DNA from: Nisaea denitrificans DSM 18348
GTDB taxonomy: Bacteria; Pseudomonadota; Alphaproteobacteria; Thalassobaculales; Thalassobaculaceae
Reading direction: 5' to 3'
DNA length: 64,000 bases
Assembly (NCBI RefSeq): GCF_000426505.1
Contig: NZ_AUFM01000011.1
Span: 1,550,001 to 1,614,000, forward strand
Under the pieces are notes generated by a model. The model had not been told where the DNA came from and searched no databases. It worked only from the letters and a program-made list of their open reading frames with translations. Below, piece after piece: positions 17,620 to 27,409 of this stretch (positions within the stretch are counted from its first letter, which is position 1; each line of letters starts with the position of its first letter). Made by a program: the position numbers and the translations under genes.

Positions 17620-20100
17620 ATGCCATATCGTTTAAAATCCATTCTGCTGCTTCTGACTCTCGCGCTTGGTCTCGGCGCTTTCGGCGTTGTCGGGCTGATC
17701 CCGACACCGGCGAGTGCCCAGGAAATTGCCGAAAGCGGCGCTGTCGATGACTCTGCCACAGTCGGTCCGGCGCGCCTTCAGTCTCTGCTCGACACCCTGA
17801 AGGACGAAGGCAAACGCGATACCCTGATCGCTGATCTGGAAACGCTCCTGGCCGCGACCGAGGAAGAAAAACCCGACGACGGATCTACCGTCGCATCCGC
17901 AATGTCGGACGTTGTCACGGGTATCAGCGATTTTCTTCAGAGGGCTGTAAGCCGGCTCTCTGATACGGCGATAGCCCTGACCGACGTGAAAAGCCTGGTC
18001 CCGGCCCTTTCCCACCTCGCGGCCGATCCGGACAAACTCTTCAGGATCGGGCAATGGATGGCGGTGATTGCCGGCATCGCGGCTCTGGGGCTTCTTGCCG
18101 TCCGATTGACCACCAATTTGTTGCGCCGTCCCATCGACCGGCTGGAAGCCTGGGTCATGCGCGGCACGCTGCTGCGTAATCTCGCCGCCCTGATGCCGCT
18201 GCTCCTGCTCCGCAGCATTCGGGTCGTGGTTTTCTTCGCCGTCACGCAGGGCATTCTGACGACAATAAGCAGTACGAACGTCCAACTTGCCGGCCGGGCA
18301 TTCGTCTTTGCAGTCGCCTCCCATCTCGCCTGCCTCGCCCTGATCCGCACCTTGCTTAAACCCGCCGGGTTGGCCAGCCGCTCGCTGAATATAACGGAAG
18401 CAACCGGCGCCTATCTCGTGGTCTGGACCAACCGCGTGGTCGCAACTGGCATATACGGCATTCTGGGGCTGCAGGCCGCCTATATCCTCGGCATGCCGGC
18501 GGCAACCTTCCAGTCCCTTGAAAAGGTGGTCTACGGAGCTCTCTGGGCACTCTTGACTGCCTTCATCCTGCAAAACCGCGCAAGTTTCGCCCAGTTCATC
18601 GCAGGCACCGACAAGAATGCGACAGGCCGCACCTTCTGGTCCATTCTCTCTGCCGTCTGGCATCTGATCGCGATTGCATATGTCACCGCGGGCCTGGTGA
18701 TCCTGATGTCCATGGGAGATCCGGGCTTCAAGCGCCTCGGCGAGATCGCCGCCTTCATGGTCATAATCGTGATCGTCTGGCGGCTCGCCTGGCTAGCGGT
18801 CGACACGGCCGGTCACTGGGCCTTCTCCATCTCCCATGAGATGACCGATCGCTATCCCTCTCTGGAGCGGCGGGCGAACCGCTATGTGCCGCATCTCCTC
18901 GCCGGTGCACGCGTCCTCATCTCGGTTGCAGCTTTCGGTGCGCTGCTCGAAATCTGGGGTATTCAGCTTTCTGCCTTCTTCGCCTCGGAGAACGGTCAGG
19001 TGCTGATCCGGGCCATCGCCACAATCTTGGTCGTCGGTGGCGGTGCCGTCGCTATCTCCGAAATCGTCAGCCTTTTCGTCGAACGTCGGCTGCTCGTGCT
19101 GGAGAGTGCGGGTATCCTGAGCGGGCGCGAGCGGACCCTGCTGCCGCTACTTCGGCGCGCCGTGGTCATCGTCATCAGCGTGCTCGCCGTGTTCGTCATC
19201 TTGTCCGAGCTCGGCGTCGACATCACACCTTTGCTTGCCGGTGCCAGTATCATCGGTCTGGCCATCGGTTTCGGCTCGCAATCGCTCGTCAAGGATGTGA
19301 TCTCCGGGATTTTCCTGCTGATTGAGGACACACTGAATGTCGGCGACTTTATCGATGTCGGCGGCATGTCCGGAACGGTCGAAGCCCTGAGCATCCGCAC
19401 CCTGCGGGTGCGCGACGTCAACGGCGATCTGCATACCATTCCATTCGGCACCGTCGAGATCATCACCAACAAGACAAAGGACTACGCCTATGCGCTGGTC
19501 GATGTCGGCATCGCCTATCGCGAAGACACGGAAGCGGTGATGAAACTGCTGCAGGAAATCGGCGACGAACTGGCAAATGACGAAGCCTTACAGGGGGATA
19601 TCGCCGGGCCATTCGAGGTCTTCGGACTGCAGGACCTCGCCGATTCCAGTGTCAACATCAGGACCCGTCTGAAAACCAAGCCTGGCCGGCAATGGTCGAT
19701 CCGGCGCGAATTCCTGCGTCGCGTTAAACGGCGGTTCGACGCCGAGGGGGTCGAAATTCCGTTCCCGCATCAAACACTCTATTTCGGCGAGGACAAAGAC
19801 GGTAACGCACCGTCAGCCAATGTCATGGTCACCCAGGCCAAACCCCAGCGCAGCGGAAAGGATGCCGGCGCCGCGGCGCCGCAAAGCCAGCAGTATTTCA
19901 AGACTGCGAACCCCGAAATGGCCGATGCGGAAGCCGCCCGGAATGCCGAGAAAGAATCTCAGGAGGCCGAACGCAAGCGCATCCTCAAGCAGCGTGAAGA
20001 AGCCGCTGAGGAAGCCAAAGAGACGGAACAGGAACTGATCGGCAAAGACGACACATCCCCGAAGGATGATACATCTCCGACCGGGAAAAAGCCGGATTAA
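17620..20100 (+). CDS. Large MscS-family mechanosensitive channel
   Basis: 826 residues. Signal peptide (about 1-33, PASAQE), periplasmic coiled segment, some ten membrane helices, then the conserved MscS pore and beta domain near residues 540-660 (GLAIGFGSQSLVKDVISGIF, then GTVEALSIRTLRVRD). A charged Lys/Glu/Ala tail of about 90 residues ends the protein. Similar in plan to YbiO/MscM-type large channels that release solutes on osmotic downshift. Start: ATG at 17620 puts the signal peptide at the N terminus; an ATG at 17581 overlapping the previous gene is possible. Confidence 0.9.
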   Translation: MPYRLKSILLLLTLALGLGAFGVVGLIPTPASAQEIAESGAVDDSATVGPARLQSLLDTLKDEGKRDTLIADLETLLAATEEEKPDDGSTVASAMSDVVTGISDFLQRAVSRLSDTAIALTDVKSLVPALSHLAADPDKLFRIGQWMAVIAGIAALGLLAVRLTTNLLRRPIDRLEAWVMRGTLLRNLAALMPLLLLRSIRVVVFFAVTQGILTTISSTNVQLAGRAFVFAVASHLACLALIRTLLKPAGLASRSLNITEATGAYLVVWTNRVVATGIYGILGLQAAYILGMPAATFQSLEKVVYGALWALLTAFILQNRASFAQFIAGTDKNATGRTFWSILSAVWHLIAIAYVTAGLVILMSMGDPGFKRLGEIAAFMVIIVIVWRLAWLAVDTAGHWAFSISHEMTDRYPSLERRANRYVPHLLAGARVLISVAAFGALLEIWGIQLSAFFASENGQVLIRAIATILVVGGGAVAISEIVSLFVERRLLVLESAGILSGRERTLLPLLRRAVVIVISVLAVFVILSELGVDITPLLAGASIIGLAIGFGSQSLVKDVISGIFLLIEDTLNVGDFIDVGGMSGTVEALSIRTLRVRDVNGDLHTIPFGTVEIITNKTKDYAYALVDVGIAYREDTEAVMKLLQEIGDELANDEALQGDIAGPFEVFGLQDLADSSVNIRTRLKTKPGRQWSIRREFLRRVKRRFDAEGVEIPFPHQTLYFGEDKDGNAPSANVMVTQAKPQRSGKDAGAAAPQSQQYFKTANPEMADAEAARNAEKESQEAERKRILKQREEAAEEAKETEQELIGKDDTSPKDDTSPTGKKPD

Positions 20101-20117
20101 GCCCGGCTGTCACCACG

Positions 20118-21296
20118 ATGCGCAAAGTTGATTGTCTGATTATTGGGGCTGGTGCCGCCGGCATGATGTGCGCCGCCGAAGCCGGCAAGCGCGGCCGCTC
20201 AGTACTGCTTGTCGACCACGCCGGGGCGCCGGGAGAAAAGATCCGGATTTCCGGCGGTGGGCGCTGCAATTTCACCAATCTCCGCGCCGCTCCGGAAAAC
20301 TTCCTCTCCGCAAACCCGCGCTTCTGCATCTCCGCGCTGAGGCGCTATACCCAGCGCGATTTCATTGCCCTCGTCGAGAAGCACAATATCGCCTACCACG
20401 AGAAAACCCTCGGCCAGTTGTTCTGCGACAGCTCGGCAAAAGCCATCATCGACATGCTGTTGGCCGAACTTGGCGAGGCTGGCGTCCGGATGGAACTGTC
20501 TACGAAAGTCGACGGAATTGAGAGGCAGGGAGACGGCTTTCTCATTGCGCTGTCCTCCGGCCCAGTCGAAGCCGCGTCAGTCGTCGTCGCCACCGGCGGC
20601 AAGTCGATCCCGAAGATGGGCGCCACCGGTTTCGCCTACGCGGTCGCCGAACAATTCGGCATCTCGGAAATAGAGACACGCCCGGGTCTCGTTCCTCTCA
20701 CCTATGACGCAAACATGCTGGAGCGGCTCAAACCGCTCTCCGGTATCTCCGTGGATGCGGTCGTCGCGTCCGGCAAGACCCGGTTCGCCGAAGGGCTGCT
20801 TTTCACCCATCGCGGCCTCAGCGGACCGTCGATCCTGCAGATCTCCTCCTATTGGCGAGAGGGCGGCGAAATCAGCGTCGATCTTGCGCCTGGGACGAAC
20901 ATTGCAGGCCGCCTGATCGCGGACAAATCCTCCAACGGGAAACAGGCGGCCCAGACCGCGCTGTCAGGCTACTTGCCAAAACGGCTGGCGGCGGCGATCA
21001 CGGAAGAAGAAAATCTCACCCGTCCACTTGGCGATACCAGCGACAAGGCACTCCGCCAGCTCGGAGAGCGGGTAAACCGCTGGCGCGTGACACCCTCCGG
21101 CTCGGAAGGCTACCGGACCGCCGAAGTCACCCTCGGAGGCATCGACACTTCTGCGCTCAACCAGAAGACCATGGAAGTGAAAGCGCAGCCCGGCCTGTAT
21201 TTCATCGGTGAGGCCGTGGATGTTACCGGCTGGCTCGGCGGCTACAATTTCCAGTGGGCCTGGTCCAGCGGCTGGAGCGCCGGACAGGCCGTTTAA
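20118..21296 (+). CDS. BaiN/YhiN (HI0933) family flavoprotein
   Basis: FAD-binding oxidoreductase-like protein of 392 residues. N-terminal dinucleotide loop GAGAAGMMCAAEAG, then KIRISGGGRCNFTN, the hallmark of the HI0933 family, and the C-terminal LGGYNFQWAWSSGW. The physiological reaction is unsettled; one relative (BaiN) reduces bile-acid intermediates, and the family in ordinary proteobacteria has no agreed substrate. It ends convergently with the MFS gene and their ends share 4 bases. Confidence 0.9.
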   Translation: MRKVDCLIIGAGAAGMMCAAEAGKRGRSVLLVDHAGAPGEKIRISGGGRCNFTNLRAAPENFLSANPRFCISALRRYTQRDFIALVEKHNIAYHEKTLGQLFCDSSAKAIIDMLLAELGEAGVRMELSTKVDGIERQGDGFLIALSSGPVEAASVVVATGGKSIPKMGATGFAYAVAEQFGISEIETRPGLVPLTYDANMLERLKPLSGISVDAVVASGKTRFAEGLLFTHRGLSGPSILQISSYWREGGEISVDLAPGTNIAGRLIADKSSNGKQAAQTALSGYLPKRLAAAITEEENLTRPLGDTSDKALRQLGERVNRWRVTPSGSEGYRTAEVTLGGIDTSALNQKTMEVKAQPGLYFIGEAVDVTGWLGGYNFQWAWSSGWSAGQAV

Positions 21297-22540
21297 ACGC
21301 GCGCCTTTGCTGCGGGTCTCTGGATTCCGAACACAAGCCCGAGCAGAAGTAGCGCACACACGCCCGTCAGCACCCAGAGACTGACGGTGAAGCCGCCGGT
21401 CATGTCATGGATCACCCCGATGGCGACCGGACCTGAGACGCCACCGATTTCCGCCGCTGAAAAGAACAGCCCGCCGGCGGAACCCGCATTCTTCGACCCC
21501 ACACCGCGCGCCTCGACCAGGAACAGCAGAGCAATGGTCATCATCGAGCCGCGTGCCACCCCCTGGAAGATCAGTGCCAGGATCAGCCCTGGGCCCTCCC
21601 CGAGCTGCAGCAGCAGGGTGCAAAGGCCGGCCAGCACGAACAACCCGCCAAGGATCGCGCCGCGCCGCTCCGGCGTCGCCAGACGCGGGATGGTCAGCGA
21701 GCCGAGCACACCAACCATGGTCGGCAGCGCCGCCCAATAGCCCGCATCGACGGCGCTCATGCCGGTCGATTTCAGGATCTCCGGCAGCCAGTTGTTGGTG
21801 CCGTGATTGAAGAAGAAAATACCGACGCTCATGGCGAGGATGACCCGCACCACCGGATTGGCCATCAGCTCCCGGAAGATTTCGATCTGGGGTCGTTTCG
21901 GAGCCGCCTTCTCGGCAACCTCGCGCGCCCGCGCTTCCGCATGCCGGGCAATCAACAGCCAGATAAAACCAGCGGCTGCGGTGATCGCAGCGTAATCCGT
22001 CACCACCATGCGCCAGTCACCGCCATGGAAGGGCAGCACCACCGCGTTGGTCAGACTGAGCGAGAGGATGCCGCCGATGGCCGGGCCCGTGATGTAGATG
22101 CCCATGGCGAAGCCCCGCTCCTTGCCCTCGAACCATTCGGCAATGATCTTCGGCGCTCCGATGGAAATAAGCGGCCCGCCGAACCCGAAGATGCCGACCG
22201 CAAGAAACAGGGAAATGTGGTCGACAGCCATCGCCCGGCAAAGGCCGGAAGCGGCCATGATCATAGCGGCAAGCAACAGGGCCCGGCGGGCACCGATCCG
22301 GTCCAGCAGGATGCCGCAAGGCACCGCCGCGCCAATATAGATGAAGGGCCAGGCCCCGAGCACGGTCCCCATGGCGCCATGGCTGAGCCCGAGATCATGT
22401 GTAATGGGCCCAACCATCGGGGCCAGCGCGCTGATCGTCAGGCCGAAGGCAAAATAAATCAGCCAGACGCCAAACAGCATTGCCCAGCGATAGGGGTGCT
22501 GCGTCGGATCTGCAGCGGCAACGTCGATGGTTTGATTCAC
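21293..22540 (-). CDS. Major facilitator superfamily transporter
   Basis: 415 residues, about 12 membrane helices. The intracellular loop 2-3 motif is LLDRIGARRALL, and helix pairs repeat in the second half (RLATPERRGAILGG). It resembles the CynX/NimT or oxalate/formate antiporter-like anion branch, but the substrate cannot be read. It lies next to an unlinked small unknown gene and a perfect palindrome at its 5' side. Confidence 0.88.
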   Translation of the reverse strand: MNQTIDVAAADPTQHPYRWAMLFGVWLIYFAFGLTISALAPMVGPITHDLGLSHGAMGTVLGAWPFIYIGAAVPCGILLDRIGARRALLLAAMIMAASGLCRAMAVDHISLFLAVGIFGFGGPLISIGAPKIIAEWFEGKERGFAMGIYITGPAIGGILSLSLTNAVVLPFHGGDWRMVVTDYAAITAAAGFIWLLIARHAEARAREVAEKAAPKRPQIEIFRELMANPVVRVILAMSVGIFFFNHGTNNWLPEILKSTGMSAVDAGYWAALPTMVGVLGSLTIPRLATPERRGAILGGLFVLAGLCTLLLQLGEGPGLILALIFQGVARGSMMTIALLFLVEARGVGSKNAGSAGGLFFSAAEIGGVSGPVAIGVIHDMTGGFTVSLWVLTGVCALLLLGLVFGIQRPAAKARV

Positions 22541-22605
22541 GCGAAGGGCTCAATCGAAAACGGAGAAAGGACGCAACGACAGTATGGCCTCCATCCGAAT
22601 CCGCG

Positions 22606-22629
22606 CAAGTAAGGCGCGCGCCTTACTTG
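22606..22629. repeat. Perfect 24-bp palindrome
   Basis: Twelve-base arms with no spacer, centre GGCGCGCC, arms starting CAAGTAAGGCGC. It overlaps the stop codon of the minus-strand small gene (22623-22625) and lies upstream of the MFS gene. No T-run on either side. Could be a terminator stem or a binding site for a dimeric protein. Confidence 0.7.
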
Positions 22630-22937
22630 TCCGTATCAGTCTTCATTCCCTTCGCCGCCAGCCGAAGATTGCGGGCCGTCTGCTCCATCTCCCGGCGCTG
22701 ACGTATCGTCAGATCCTCATAGCGCAGAGCGTACTCAATGCCGTCTGCCCGTTCCTGCAGCCGTTTCAGCCGGACCTCGTCCTGCACCACCTCACGTTTA
22801 CGTTTGGAGTTGAACACGGGTGTCTCGACCTTCCAACGGCGGTAGTAGCGCCTCTTCTGGCTCTCCAGAAGCGTGTCATAGAGAGCGGCGATATCGTCAA
22901 CCGAAAGCTGGTGACGGGTGATGCGACGGTGGCTCAT
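22623..22937 (-). CDS. Small basic hypothetical protein
   Basis: I do not recognise this gene. 104 residues, rich in Arg, Lys and Glu and predicted mostly helical: SQKRRYYRRWKVETPVF, then a coiled-coil-like stretch (residues about 55-100). No signal peptide or membrane segment. Start chosen at MSHRRITRHQ (22937); the upstream reading frame extends further but has no protein-like composition. Ribosome binding site is weak. The stop lies in the perfect palindrome. Confidence 0.6.
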   Translation of the reverse strand: MSHRRITRHQLSVDDIAALYDTLLESQKRRYYRRWKVETPVFNSKRKREVVQDEVRLKRLQERADGIEYALRYEDLTIRQRREMEQTARNLRLAAKGMKTDTDK

Positions 22938-23023
22938 ACCACGAAGTATGACGGCTAAGCCGCCGCGTGAACAAGACCGGATCGCGGTACTGACGCACTC
23001 GCGATCCGGCGTGACACAGATAC

Positions 23024-24463
23024 CTAGAGCAGCCCCTTGCGGCGCCACAGCTCGTGAACCTGGATGCCGTTCACCCGTTCCAGGCACTCGGCCGCATCCA
23101 GCGTCAGGTCTTCCCGGAAACGCCGGCCGATGATCTGGACCGAGAGTGGAAGCTCCTCGTGATAGCCCGCGGGCGCGATGGAGGCAGGCAGGCCGAGGAA
23201 GTTGATCAGCCAGCTATAGACGGACGAGTCGAAGATATCTCGCACGCCCGCCGAGCTGTCCGCATCCTCGTTCCAGGTGAAGCCAGGCCGCATCATGAAG
23301 GGGGTGAGGACCAGCGGATACTCTTCCAGGAACAGGTTCCACGCGCGCAGATACCGGGTCCGGCGGGACATCGTCCGCAGCAGGCCGACAGCGTCGGTCG
23401 GCGGATAATTCTCGAAATAGAAGTCGAAGACTTTCTTGATGTCGGCGCTGCCGTATTTCTGGATGGCGTCGCCGATGAAAATCTCGCAATCGGCATAGAG
23501 TGCCGGCAGGGCTTCAGCCGCTGCCTCCTGGATCATCGGCGGGCTCGCCTCCTCGACGATATACCCGGCCTTCTCCAGCTCAGCCGCTGCGCCTTCCAGA
23601 GCAGCCTGAACGGCCGGATGGATCTTGTAGCCGTTAGTCTCGCGACAGAACGCAACCTTGATCGGCTGGTCCACCGCCGGACCGTCGAACGGCATCGGAA
23701 CCTGCAACGGATCGTGCGGATCAGGCTGCATCAGCACCCGGGTCGCCAGACGCACGTCGCGCACCTCTCGGGCGATGATGCCTTGAACCGACATCAACTG
23801 CGCCAGCAGGGAGCGTTCCTCGGCGCCGGAGGGATTGTAGGCTGGCACCCGGCCCTGGCCGGGCTTAACGGTGACTGTCCCGGTCTGGTAAGCCGGGAAC
23901 CGCAAAGAACCGCCGATATCGTTGCCATGGGCAATCGGACAAAAACCTGCCGCGACAGCAGAAGAGGCACCACCGGAAGAGCCGCCCGGCGAATGATTGT
24001 CGTCCCAGGGATTGTAGGTTCGGCCATGCAGCTCGTTCACGGTGGTCGCCCGGAAAGAGAATTCCGGAGTGTTGGAGCGTCCGACGATGATCGCACCGGC
24101 CTTTTTCAGGTTCCGGACAACCGGGGCATCGTCAGGGGCAATCAGGTCCTTGAAAGCCCTCACACCATTGCTGTTGGCGGTGCCTTTCTGATCGACATTG
24201 ATCTTGATGGCGACCGGGACACCGTGCAGCGGGCCGATCGGGCCATCCTGCTTCAGGATCTCGTCATAGGACGCGGCCTGCTCCAGCGCGGCGTCCGTCT
24301 GATCGACGACGATGGCATTCAGATGTCCGTTCTCGGCGCGGATCCGGTCGACGACAGAGCTTACGGCATCAGACGCGCTGACACGCGCATCCCGGATGGC
24401 TCCGGATAGCTCCACAGCGCTCCATTGCCAAAATGGAGCGGGCTTCTTTGGTGCGGCAGACAT
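23024..24463 (-). CDS. Amidase (amidase-signature family)
   Basis: 479 residues. Hydrolyses a carboxamide; substrate unknown. Ser-Ser-Lys triad elements: Lys in VAIKINVDQKG, serine loop SPGGSSGGASSAVAAG, and the nucleophile segment DIGGSLRFPA. No signal peptide, so cytoplasmic. Not obviously linked to its neighbours der and the small unknown; gaps of 83 and 86 bases. Could equally be annotated as a GatA-like amidase, but gatB and gatC are absent here. Confidence 0.9.
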   Translation of the reverse strand: MSAAPKKPAPFWQWSAVELSGAIRDARVSASDAVSSVVDRIRAENGHLNAIVVDQTDAALEQAASYDEILKQDGPIGPLHGVPVAIKINVDQKGTANSNGVRAFKDLIAPDDAPVVRNLKKAGAIIVGRSNTPEFSFRATTVNELHGRTYNPWDDNHSPGGSSGGASSAVAAGFCPIAHGNDIGGSLRFPAYQTGTVTVKPGQGRVPAYNPSGAEERSLLAQLMSVQGIIAREVRDVRLATRVLMQPDPHDPLQVPMPFDGPAVDQPIKVAFCRETNGYKIHPAVQAALEGAAAELEKAGYIVEEASPPMIQEAAAEALPALYADCEIFIGDAIQKYGSADIKKVFDFYFENYPPTDAVGLLRTMSRRTRYLRAWNLFLEEYPLVLTPFMMRPGFTWNEDADSSAGVRDIFDSSVYSWLINFLGLPASIAPAGYHEELPLSVQIIGRRFREDLTLDAAECLERVNGIQVHELWRRKGLL

Positions 24464-24546
24464 GGCGGGACCTCGATTGGGAAAGGCAGGACCACCATGA
24501 TGTCCCCTTCCCCACCGATTGCCAAGTCCACTCTGGAATCAGGTGC

Positions 24547-25962
24547 TTAGTCGTCGTTGACGTATGGGTTCTTGCTGCCGCGCAGATAGAACCGGATCGG
24601 CACCGCCGTGAGCTGGAAGCTCTCACGCAGGCCGTTCACCAGATACCGCGTATAGGCTTCCGGCAGCTCCGTCGGTTGGCTGACAAACGCAGCGAAGGTC
24701 GGCGGACGGGTCTTGATCTGCGTCATGTAGCGCAGCTTGATCCGGCGCCCCTTGGCCAGCGGCGGCGAATGCTGAGCCGTCATGTCCGCGAGCCAGCGGT
24801 TCAGGCGCGAGGTCGACACCCGGCGGTTCCAGGTGTCGTAGGTCTCAACGATGGAATGCAGCAACTTGTCGAGGTTACGGCCACGTTCGGCGGAGATGGT
24901 GATATAGGGGATACCCTTCACCTGCGGCAGCGACGTTTGCAGCCGGTCACGAAGTTGACCAAGGGCCTTCTCGCGATTCTCGACAATGTCCCACTTGTTG
25001 GCGGCAATGACGAGGGCCCGGCCCTCCTCGACCACCATGCGGGCGATGGTCAGGTCCTGCTTTTCCAGCATGGTGCTGGCATCTAGCATCAGCACCACGA
25101 CATGGGCGAACTGGATAGCCCGGCGGGTATCCTCACCGGAGAGATATTCAAGCCGCTTGGTCACTTTCGAACGGCGGCGCAGACCGGCCGTATCGAACAG
25201 CTTGAACGGCTGGCCCTCGAACTCCCAGTCGCTCTCGATGGCGTCCCGGGTGATCCCGGCCTCGGGGCCGGTAAGCATGCGATCCTCGCCGAGCAAGGCG
25301 TTCACAAAGGTCGATTTTCCGACATTCGGTCGGCCGACAATCGCCAACCGGATCGTGTCCGGAGCCTTGGCATCGCGCCAGGTCACAGCCCCGTCGGGGG
25401 CTTCCTCAACGATATCGTCAGCGTTCTCTCCGTCATCGTCGAGATCGCTGTAGTCGTCATGCGCACTCTCCGGCGCGAAGGCGGTGAGCGCATCGTAGAG
25501 CTCACTCAGCCCCTCGCCATGTTCGGCGGAAAGCGGCACCGGATCGCCAAGACCGAGCCCGAAGGACTCGTAAAGGCCCGGCTTACCCGCCTTGCCCTCG
25601 CATTTATTGGCGACAAGGATGACCTTCTGCTTCTCGCGGCGGAGCCAGCGGGCGAAGTGATCGTCCAGCGGAGTAACACCGGCACGGGCGTCGATCACGA
25701 ACAGAACGGCGTCCGCTTCGGCAACAGCCGCCTCCGTCTGTTGCCGCATACGGCCCTCAAGGCTTTCGTTATCGGCGTCTTCCAGACCTGCCGTATCGAA
25801 CAGGCGGAAGGTCAGGTCACCGACCCGTCCCTCGCCCTCGCGACGGTCGCGGGTAACCCCCGGCTGATCGTCGACAATAGCGAGACGCTTGCCGATGAGC
25901 CGGTTGAAGATGGTCGATTTGCCGACATTAGGCCGACCGATGATGGCGACTGTAAAACTCAT
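24547..25962 (-). CDS. der: Ribosome-associated GTPase Der
   Basis: Essential double GTPase of 50S assembly. Two G domains in tandem, each with GRPNVGKS (residues about 8-15 and about 205-212) and DTAGL; the second has NKWD, the first NKCE. The C-terminal KH-like domain ends near RGSKNPY. 471 residues. I chose the ATG at 25962 (MSFTVAIIG); a GTG at 25986 adds eight residues. Third gene of a yfgM-bamB-der set, as in many proteobacteria. Confidence 0.97.
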   Translation of the reverse strand: MSFTVAIIGRPNVGKSTIFNRLIGKRLAIVDDQPGVTRDRREGEGRVGDLTFRLFDTAGLEDADNESLEGRMRQQTEAAVAEADAVLFVIDARAGVTPLDDHFARWLRREKQKVILVANKCEGKAGKPGLYESFGLGLGDPVPLSAEHGEGLSELYDALTAFAPESAHDDYSDLDDDGENADDIVEEAPDGAVTWRDAKAPDTIRLAIVGRPNVGKSTFVNALLGEDRMLTGPEAGITRDAIESDWEFEGQPFKLFDTAGLRRRSKVTKRLEYLSGEDTRRAIQFAHVVVLMLDASTMLEKQDLTIARMVVEEGRALVIAANKWDIVENREKALGQLRDRLQTSLPQVKGIPYITISAERGRNLDKLLHSIVETYDTWNRRVSTSRLNRWLADMTAQHSPPLAKGRRIKLRYMTQIKTRPPTFAAFVSQPTELPEAYTRYLVNGLRESFQLTAVPIRFYLRGSKNPYVNDD

Positions 25963-26052
25963 GGCTGTTCCGTAGTCCGCAGACACGCCTCAGATCAAGC
26001 ATTCTTGCGGCATAGCCGCCATGCGGGAACCCCGCCCCACCAGGCAAAGGTT

Positions 26053-27396
26053 CTAGCGGTAAGCCTCAAGATCGCCGTTATCGGTCAGGAAGAACACAGT
26101 TCCTCCCGCGACGATAGGCGGCAGGAAAACCGGCGACCCGATGTCAATTTTACCCAGAATATCCCCCGTATAGGGCGAAATCGCATAGACATCCCCGGTC
26201 GAAGCTCCCACCAGCAGACGGTCGCTGACAAGCACCGGCCCGGCATAGGTGATGATGCCTTCCTTATCTTCGGGATTCTCGAATACCGGCAATTGCTGGA
26301 TCCAGCGGATCTGGCCGCGACGCTTGGTCATGGCCAGCACCTCACCGAGATCCGACACCACGAAGATATAGTCACCGGCAACCCAGGGAGTCTGATTGCC
26401 GCCGACGCGTGCTTCCCAGACCCGACGGCCGGACTTCAAGTCCGTCGCCAACAGGCGCCCAGCCTGGCTGATGGCGATAACGAGGCCGTCATCCACAACC
26501 GGATTACCGCGAATGTCCGAAAGCCGGGAAACCGCGTTGCGGCTCCTGGCCGAACTTAGATTGTCATTCCAGATCAGGCGGCCGTTCTCGACCCGGAGAA
26601 CGAAAATCTCGCCGGATGAATAGGGAATGATAGCCGAGCCGCCGCTCACTGCCGGACTGGCAATACCAAGCAGCGCGGACTCTTCTGAGATTCCGGTATG
26701 GGACCAGATCCGGTTTCCGTCCCTGAGATCGAGCGAGAAGGACTGGTTTCCGAGAATGCTGACCAAGATCCGGCCGTCAACCACGGTCGGCGCAGCGCGA
26801 ACCGGTCCAGGCAGCCGTGTGCGCCAAACTTCCGATCCATCCTTCAGATCGAAAGCGATCACCTCGCCATATCCGGTCGCCGCGACCAGCTTGCCGTCAC
26901 CGGCAGAGATCGCGCCCGGGAAGATGGTTTCATCCTCGTCGTCAGGGCGCGTTTCAGCGGACCAAACCCGGTCGCCATTCGCCACGGAGAGCGCGGAGAT
27001 TTCTCCTTCACTATCCATCGTGTAAATCAGACCATCGACGGCGATCGGGCTCGCGATTAGCTGGGTGTCATCGCCCGAGCCACTGCCGATACTGGTCGAC
27101 CAGGCGCGTTTCAGGACATCTCCGGCCGCCAGATGCTGCATGGCATGCACTGCGTTGCCGCCCGGCTGCGGCCAGTCCTTGTTCTCGAACGGTCGCGGCA
27201 GAACGATCTTCAATCCCGCAAGATTCGGGTCTGCGGTCAGACTCTTCTCAAGCGCGAGGATCGGCAGCCGCTCGCCTTCCAGCGGCGGACCATCCTCTTC
27301 CTCTCCGAAGAACAGGGAGTCAGCGCTACAGCCCTGCAGGAGAGTTGCCGCAAAGAATGCCAGGCCTAGGGCCCGCCAGGAACGCATGCCACTCAT
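26053..27396 (-). CDS. bamB: BamB-like outer-membrane assembly lipoprotein
   Basis: Scaffold lipoprotein of the beta-barrel assembly machine. Signal peptide with lipobox LLQGC (Cys about residue 23), then an eight-bladed propeller of PQQ-like repeats (LVAATGYGEVIAFDLKDGSEVW, GRLLATDLKSGRRVWEARV and similar). 447 residues, slightly longer than E. coli BamB. GGGAG precedes the ATG. Position between the YfgM-like gene and der supports the assignment. Confidence 0.92.
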   Translation of the reverse strand: MSGMRSWRALGLAFFAATLLQGCSADSLFFGEEEDGPPLEGERLPILALEKSLTADPNLAGLKIVLPRPFENKDWPQPGGNAVHAMQHLAAGDVLKRAWSTSIGSGSGDDTQLIASPIAVDGLIYTMDSEGEISALSVANGDRVWSAETRPDDEDETIFPGAISAGDGKLVAATGYGEVIAFDLKDGSEVWRTRLPGPVRAAPTVVDGRILVSILGNQSFSLDLRDGNRIWSHTGISEESALLGIASPAVSGGSAIIPYSSGEIFVLRVENGRLIWNDNLSSARSRNAVSRLSDIRGNPVVDDGLVIAISQAGRLLATDLKSGRRVWEARVGGNQTPWVAGDYIFVVSDLGEVLAMTKRRGQIRWIQQLPVFENPEDKEGIITYAGPVLVSDRLLVGASTGDVYAISPYTGDILGKIDIGSPVFLPPIVAGGTVFFLTDNGDLEAYR

Positions 27397-27409
27397 GGAA
27401 CGCTCCCGC

